Source of the DNA: Streptomyces shenzhenensis
Lineage (GTDB): Bacteria > Actinomycetota > Actinomycetes > Streptomycetales > Streptomycetaceae
Assembly: GCF_003688995.1 (NCBI RefSeq)
Contig: NZ_PENI01000030.1
Span: forward strand, 1 to 64,000
Direction of reading: 5' to 3'
Length of the DNA: 64,000 bases
This document shows, one piece after another, positions 60,329-64,000 of the stretch. Every line of letters begins with the position of its first letter. Positions within the stretch are counted from its first letter, which is position 1. The notes beneath the pieces are model-generated. The model made no database searches. It was not told the origin of the DNA and saw only the letters and a list, made by a program, of their open reading frames with translations. A program made the position numbers and the translations under genes.

Positions 60329-61417
60329 TCATCCTTTGCGCAGACGCGGGTCGAGGACCGTGCACAGCAGGTCGACCGCGTGGTTGACGAGGGTGAACAG
60401 CAGGGCGATCGCGAGTGCCGCGCCCTGTACGACCGGGTAGTCGCGCTGGAGCACGCCCTGCACGAGCAGGCGTCCGACGCCCGGGTAGGAGAAGACGGTC
60501 TCGGTGACGACCGAGCCGCCCAGCAGGGAGCCGAACTGGAGCCCCAGGACGGTGACGATGGGCAGCCAGGCGTTGCGCAGGACGTGCCGGCGGACCACCG
60601 CGCCCTCGCCGAGGCCCTTCATCCGGGCGGTGCGTACGAAGTCGTCGCCGAGCACCTCCAGCACGGAGGCGCGCACGATCCGGGTGATGAACCCGGCCAT
60701 CGACAGCGCGAGCGTGATGGCGGGCAGGATCAGATGCTGGACCCATGGCCAGAGCAGCTCGGGCCGGTCCTGGAGGATGGCGTCCAGCAGTACGAAGCCG
60801 GTGGTCGGCCGGTAGTCCAGGGAGCTGGGCAGCCGGCCGAGCACGGGCAGCCAGCGCAGCCACACACCGAACACGACGATGGCCAGCACCCCGAGCGCGA
60901 ACCAGGGCAGGGAGAAACTGACGGTGGCCACGGCCCGGGTGGAGGTGTCGATCCAACTGCCCTTGCGCAGCGCCGCGACCACACCGGTGACCACACCGAT
61001 CAGCACCGCGACCGTCATGGCCGCGAGGGTGAGTTCCACGGTCGCGGGCAGCGCGTCGCCGAGCAGGCCGAGGACGCTGTTGGAGCCGTAGAACGAGGTG
61101 CCCAGCCGCAGATGGACGAGGTCGTCCAGGAAGTGCCCGTACTGGGTGAGCAGCGGCTGGTCCAGGCCGAGCGCCTTGGTGATGCGCTCCTCGTTGGCGC
61201 CGAACTCCTCGGCGGAAGCGGTGTTGCCGCCCGCCGCGAGCGAGGTCGCGGGGGAGCCCGGCAGCAGCCGTATCGCCACGAACACCACGGACGCCAGCGC
61301 GAACAGCACGACCGGGATCGCGGCCAGCCGGCGCAGGAACACCGCCGTGCCGCCCGACAGCCACGCGGGCCGGGGGAGCCGGGGCAGCCGCGGCCGGATC
61401 AGGGTGCCGGCGCTCAT
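60329..61417 (-). CDS. Oligopeptide/nickel-type ABC permease (DppB-like)
   Basis: A 362-aa membrane protein; ATG 61417 overlaps the DppC-like stop. It has an N-terminal membrane anchor, a large external loop (L-P-G-S-P-A-T-S ... L-G-L-D-Q-P-L-L-T-Q-Y) and five further segments. The EAA loop is R-T-A-R-M-K-G-L-G-E-G-A-V-V-R-R-H-V-L-R-N-A, and E-T-V-F-S-Y-P-G-V-G-R-L-L is the family signature. It pairs with the DppC-like protein as the import channel. Confidence 0.93.
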   Translation of the reverse strand: MSAGTLIRPRLPRLPRPAWLSGGTAVFLRRLAAIPVVLFALASVVFVAIRLLPGSPATSLAAGGNTASAEEFGANEERITKALGLDQPLLTQYGHFLDDLVHLRLGTSFYGSNSVLGLLGDALPATVELTLAAMTVAVLIGVVTGVVAALRKGSWIDTSTRAVATVSFSLPWFALGVLAIVVFGVWLRWLPVLGRLPSSLDYRPTTGFVLLDAILQDRPELLWPWVQHLILPAITLALSMAGFITRIVRASVLEVLGDDFVRTARMKGLGEGAVVRRHVLRNAWLPIVTVLGLQFGSLLGGSVVTETVFSYPGVGRLLVQGVLQRDYPVVQGAALAIALLFTLVNHAVDLLCTVLDPRLRKG

Positions 61418-62349
61418 GCCGTCCCCCTCGGGTCGAGGGCGTCGCGCAGGTCGTCGCCGACGAAGTTGCACGCCACGACGAACAGCAGGGTGAGCGTGGC
61501 GGGCAGCACGACCAGCCGCGGGGCCGTGAACAGGAACTCCTGCCCGGCCTGCACCATGTACCCCCAGTCCGGCTGGGGCGGCTGGATGCCCAGGCCGAGG
61601 TAGGACAGGCCCGCCGCGAATCCGGCGGCGACGGACAGCGTCATGACGACCTGGGCGAGCAGCGGACCGCCGATGTTGGGCAACACCTCGCGGAGCAGGA
61701 TGTGGGGCGCGCTCGTGCCGCCGAGGCGGCAGGCGACGACGTAGTCCTTGGCGGCCTCGCGCGCGGTCAGGGTGCGGGCCAGCCGGGCGAGTCCCGGCGC
61801 GAGGGAGATGCCGATGCCGAGGATCAGACTGACCGTGCCCGGTCCGGCCGCCGCCACCAGCAGGATCACCAGCAGGATGGACGGGAAGGCCAGCGCCAGG
61901 TCGACCAGCCGCATCAGCATCTGTTCCACCATGCCGCCCGCGTATCCGGCGACGAGTCCGACCAGCGTGCCCACGCCGGCCGCGAGCGCGGTCGCCGCGA
62001 AGGACACCAGCAGCAGCGGCCGGGCGCCGTGCACCAGCCGGGCCAGCTCGTCCCGGCCCAGGTCGTCGGTGCCCAGCGGATGCCCCGCCGAACCGGGCGT
62101 CAGCAACGCGGCGGAGGTCTGCCGCAGCGGGTCGGCCTGAACGAGCAGCGGCCCGAGCAGGGCGACCAGCACCACTGCGGCCAGCAGCAGCCAGGCGAGC
62201 GACGCGGGCCAGGACCGGGCCACTGTGCGGTGGCGCAGTGCATCGACGAGCCGCCGGCCCGGTGCGCCGGACGGCGGCTTCGGCAAAGGGGCCGCGGGGG
62301 CCGCAGCCGGCACCGGGGCGGCTTCGGCCGCGGCCCGGGTCTCAGACAC
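61414..62349 (-). CDS. Oligopeptide/nickel-type ABC permease (DppC-like)
   Basis: A 311-aa membrane protein; GTG 62349 overlaps the end of the binding-protein gene by 8 bases. The cytoplasmic N-terminus is a Pro/Ala-rich stretch, then H-P-L-G-T-D-D-L-G-R-D-E-L-A-R-L-V-H-G-A-R, the hallmark of DppC/OppC. The EAA loop (A-K-D-Y-V-V-A-C-R-L-G-G-T-S) and the C-terminal N-F-V-G-D-D-L-R-D-A-L-D-P-R are standard. Second half of the import channel. Confidence 0.93.
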   Translation of the reverse strand: MSETRAAAEAAPVPAAAPAAPLPKPPSGAPGRRLVDALRHRTVARSWPASLAWLLLAAVVLVALLGPLLVQADPLRQTSAALLTPGSAGHPLGTDDLGRDELARLVHGARPLLLVSFAATALAAGVGTLVGLVAGYAGGMVEQMLMRLVDLALAFPSILLVILLVAAAGPGTVSLILGIGISLAPGLARLARTLTAREAAKDYVVACRLGGTSAPHILLREVLPNIGGPLLAQVVMTLSVAAGFAAGLSYLGLGIQPPQPDWGYMVQAGQEFLFTAPRLVVLPATLTLLFVVACNFVGDDLRDALDPRGTA

Positions 62350-64000
62350 TGGCTTTCTCCAGGTAGCAGCGGTGGTTGGCCAGCGCGTCGGTGTTCATGC
62401 CCGTCACGTTCGAGCCGCTGACGACCAGGTTGCTGAAGCAGGCCAGCATCGACAGGACCATGTACTCCTCGGCCCATTGGCGCTGGATGCGCGTGTAGGC
62501 GGCGGTGCGCTTCGTCGCATCGGTGAGGTTCTTCGCCGCGTACAGGTCGTCGGTGAGGGAGGCCGCGCCCTTCAGGGTGTCCATGCCGGAGAGCTTGGAG
62601 CCGTAGATGCCGGTGGTGCTCGCCATTGCGCCGACCATGTCGTCGGGGTCGGGCACGTAGGTGTTGCGCTCCCAGATCATCAGGTCGTGGTAGTCGTCGT
62701 TCGCGTCGAGGAGGCGGCTGAAGTAGGTCGCCGGGTCCACGGAGGTGGTGGCGACCTTGAAGCCGACGTCGGTGAGGTTCTGGGCGATGATCTGGGCCGC
62801 CTTGGGGTGCCAGGAGTCGCTGGCCGCCATCAGCCGGATCGTGCGCCCCTTCGCGCCTGCCTCCTCGACCAGCCGCGTCGCCTGAGCGGTGTCCTGGGTG
62901 CTGAGGTCGGCCAGGGCGGTGTCGTAGCCGGTCTGGGCGGGCGGGATGGCGTAGCCCTTGGGCTCGGCGCCGATGCCGTAGAACGCCTGCTGGAGGATCG
63001 CCTTGCGATTGATGGCGAGGTTGATGGCCTTGCGGACCTTCAGCTCGGGGACCCGGCGGGCGTCGATCATCATGATCGCGTTCGCGTTGTGCGGGGTGTC
63101 GTACACCTTGACCGCGCTGTCCTTGCGCAGCTGGGACACGGCGGAGTACGGGGCGAACTGCGTCGCGGACACATCGCCGCTGAGCAGCGAGCTGACGATG
63201 GTGGAGGGGTCCTGGACCTGGCGCAGCACCAGCCGGTCGAGGGGCGGCTTGCCCAGCCGGAAGCCGTCGAACGCCTTGAGCGTGACGGACTGCCCTGACG
63301 TGGCGGAGGAGAAGGCGAACGGCCCGGTGCCCACGAGGTGTTTGCCGATGTCGGCGCCGTACTTGTCCAGCGCGGCCTTGGAGATGATCCGGCCGCCGAT
63401 GTCGGACAGCTTGGCGAGCAGGGTCCGGTCGGGCTGCTTCAGGACCATCGTGACGGTCATGTCGTCGGGCGCGGTGAGCGAGGCGACATTGGCGCCCAGA
63501 CGCGCGAGCGGCCGGGTCGCGCCCTTGGGGAGGGTCTTGTCCTCGGGGTCGAACTGGCGGCCGAGGCTGGCGAGTACGTCGGCGGAGGTGAGCGTGGTTC
63601 CGTCGTGGAACGTCACCCCCTCGCGCAGGGTGAAGGTATAGGTCAGCCTGTCGTCGGACATGGTCCACTTCTTCGCCAGGTCCGGTGCGGGCTCGTTCGT
63701 CTCGAAGGAGATGAACGTCAGGCCGCGGCAGATGCAGTCGACGGCCATCCAGTCGCCCAGGGATGTGTAGAAGGCGGGGTCGTTGACGGCGCTGGTGGCG
63801 TCGATGGCCAGCGTGAGGGTGCCGCCCCCGCTGCCGCCGCCCGCGTCGTCGGCCGCGGCGCCGCAGGCGCTGAGCAGGGCGGGCAGCCCGAATCCCACGC
63901 CCACCCCGAGCAGGCCGGCGCCTCGGAGCATCGTCCGGCGCGAGACATCCTGCGAGGCGATGGCCGACACCGACGACGAGGTGGAGGCGGGCGAGGGTGA
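62342..64000 (-). CDS. Oligopeptide/nickel-type ABC substrate-binding lipoprotein, start possibly outside window
   Basis: At least 542 aa from GTG 63970, but the frame stays open to the window edge, so the true start may lie beyond it. A twin-arginine motif S-R-R-T-M-L-R-G-A-G and lipobox L-L-S-A-C-G indicate Tat-exported lipoprotein maturation. The mature SBP_5 fold is shown by L-A-K-K-W-T-M-S-D-D-R-L-T-Y-T-F, R-E-G-V-T-F-H-D-G, L-V-G-T-G-P-F and A-I-N-L-A-I-N-R-K-A-I-L-Q-Q-A-F-Y-G. It captures a peptide-like or cationic ligand for the operon's transporter; the hydrolases downstream would then process it. Confidence 0.92.
   Translation of the reverse strand, partial: SPSPASTSSSVSAIASQDVSRRTMLRGAGLLGVGVGFGLPALLSACGAAADDAGGGSGGGTLTLAIDATSAVNDPAFYTSLGDWMAVDCICRGLTFISFETNEPAPDLAKKWTMSDDRLTYTFTLREGVTFHDGTTLTSADVLASLGRQFDPEDKTLPKGATRPLARLGANVASLTAPDDMTVTMVLKQPDRTLLAKLSDIGGRIISKAALDKYGADIGKHLVGTGPFAFSSATSGQSVTLKAFDGFRLGKPPLDRLVLRQVQDPSTIVSSLLSGDVSATQFAPYSAVSQLRKDSAVKVYDTPHNANAIMMIDARRVPELKVRKAINLAINRKAILQQAFYGIGAEPKGYAIPPAQTGYDTALADLSTQDTAQATRLVEEAGAKGRTIRLMAASDSWHPKAAQIIAQNLTDVGFKVATTSVDPATYFSRLLDANDDYHDLMIWERNTYVPDPDDMVGAMASTTGIYGSKLSGMDTLKGAASLTDDLYAAKNLTDATKRTAAYTRIQRQWAEEYMVLSMLACFSNLVVSGSNVTGMNTDALANHRCYLEKASV

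Overview
The window is very GC-rich, with GC-ending codons, short overlapping operons and purine-rich ribosome binding sites. It also carries families typical of filamentous actinomycetes: a modular NRPS/PKS, LacI-controlled sugar ABC systems, acetone carboxylase and ethanolamine ammonia-lyase. Streptomyces or a close relative is the best guess. No tRNA, rRNA, CRISPR array or complete insertion sequence is visible.

Region 1 (1-18240) holds the edge of a VOC-fold gene, a decayed ISAs1-like transposase end and then a secondary-metabolite locus. The locus contains a 1327-aa C-A-T-TE peptide synthetase, a 3034-aa A-T-C-A-T-KS-KR-ACP-TE hybrid without an acyltransferase, a GSCFA protein, an SGNH hydrolase, a TauD/TfdA dioxygenase and a SpcZ-like helical protein. 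Both megasynthase genes carry an in-frame TTA codon, a hallmark of bldA-dependent expression. The last gene runs into a 160-bp inverted-repeat element flanked by TA.

Region 2 (18249-31160) has a small membrane protein and a TetR regulator coupled to an alpha/beta hydrolase broken by an in-frame TAA. Next comes a minus-strand acetone carboxylase operon (extra HyuA-like subunit, gamma, beta, alpha) with a zinc alcohol dehydrogenase. A divergent AcoR/MimR-type activator lies beside it. Together these suggest oxidation of a secondary alcohol and carboxylation of the resulting ketone.

Region 3 (31421-37352) has an orphan cytochrome oxidase subunit I facing ethanolamine ammonia-lyase (eutC, eutB). 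The upstream gene of the eut operon encodes a LuxR helix-turn-helix fused to an amide/amino-acid-type ligand-binding domain.

Region 4 (37487-44783) is a seven-gene minus-strand operon: two near-duplicate SDR dehydrogenases, a nitrilase-family amidase, a polysaccharide deacetylase-like hydrolase and a complete ribose-type ABC transporter. Region 5 (45007-52135) starts with two frameshifted fragments. It continues with a LacI-SBP-permease-permease operon facing two coupled ADP-ribosylglycohydrolase-family genes, a plausible uptake and hydrolysis unit for an N-glycoside.

Region 6 (52314-64000) is a tightly coupled minus-strand series: a dipeptide/nickel-type ABC transporter interleaved with an esterase-like hydrolase, an amidohydrolase-2 protein, a cytidine/blasticidin-type deaminase, a creatininase-family amidase, a cyclase-family hydrolase and a gamma-glutamyltransferase homologue. 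A CtaG-like membrane protein follows. The layout suggests import and stepwise dismantling of an amide or nitrogen heterocycle; the substrate cannot be read from sequence alone.
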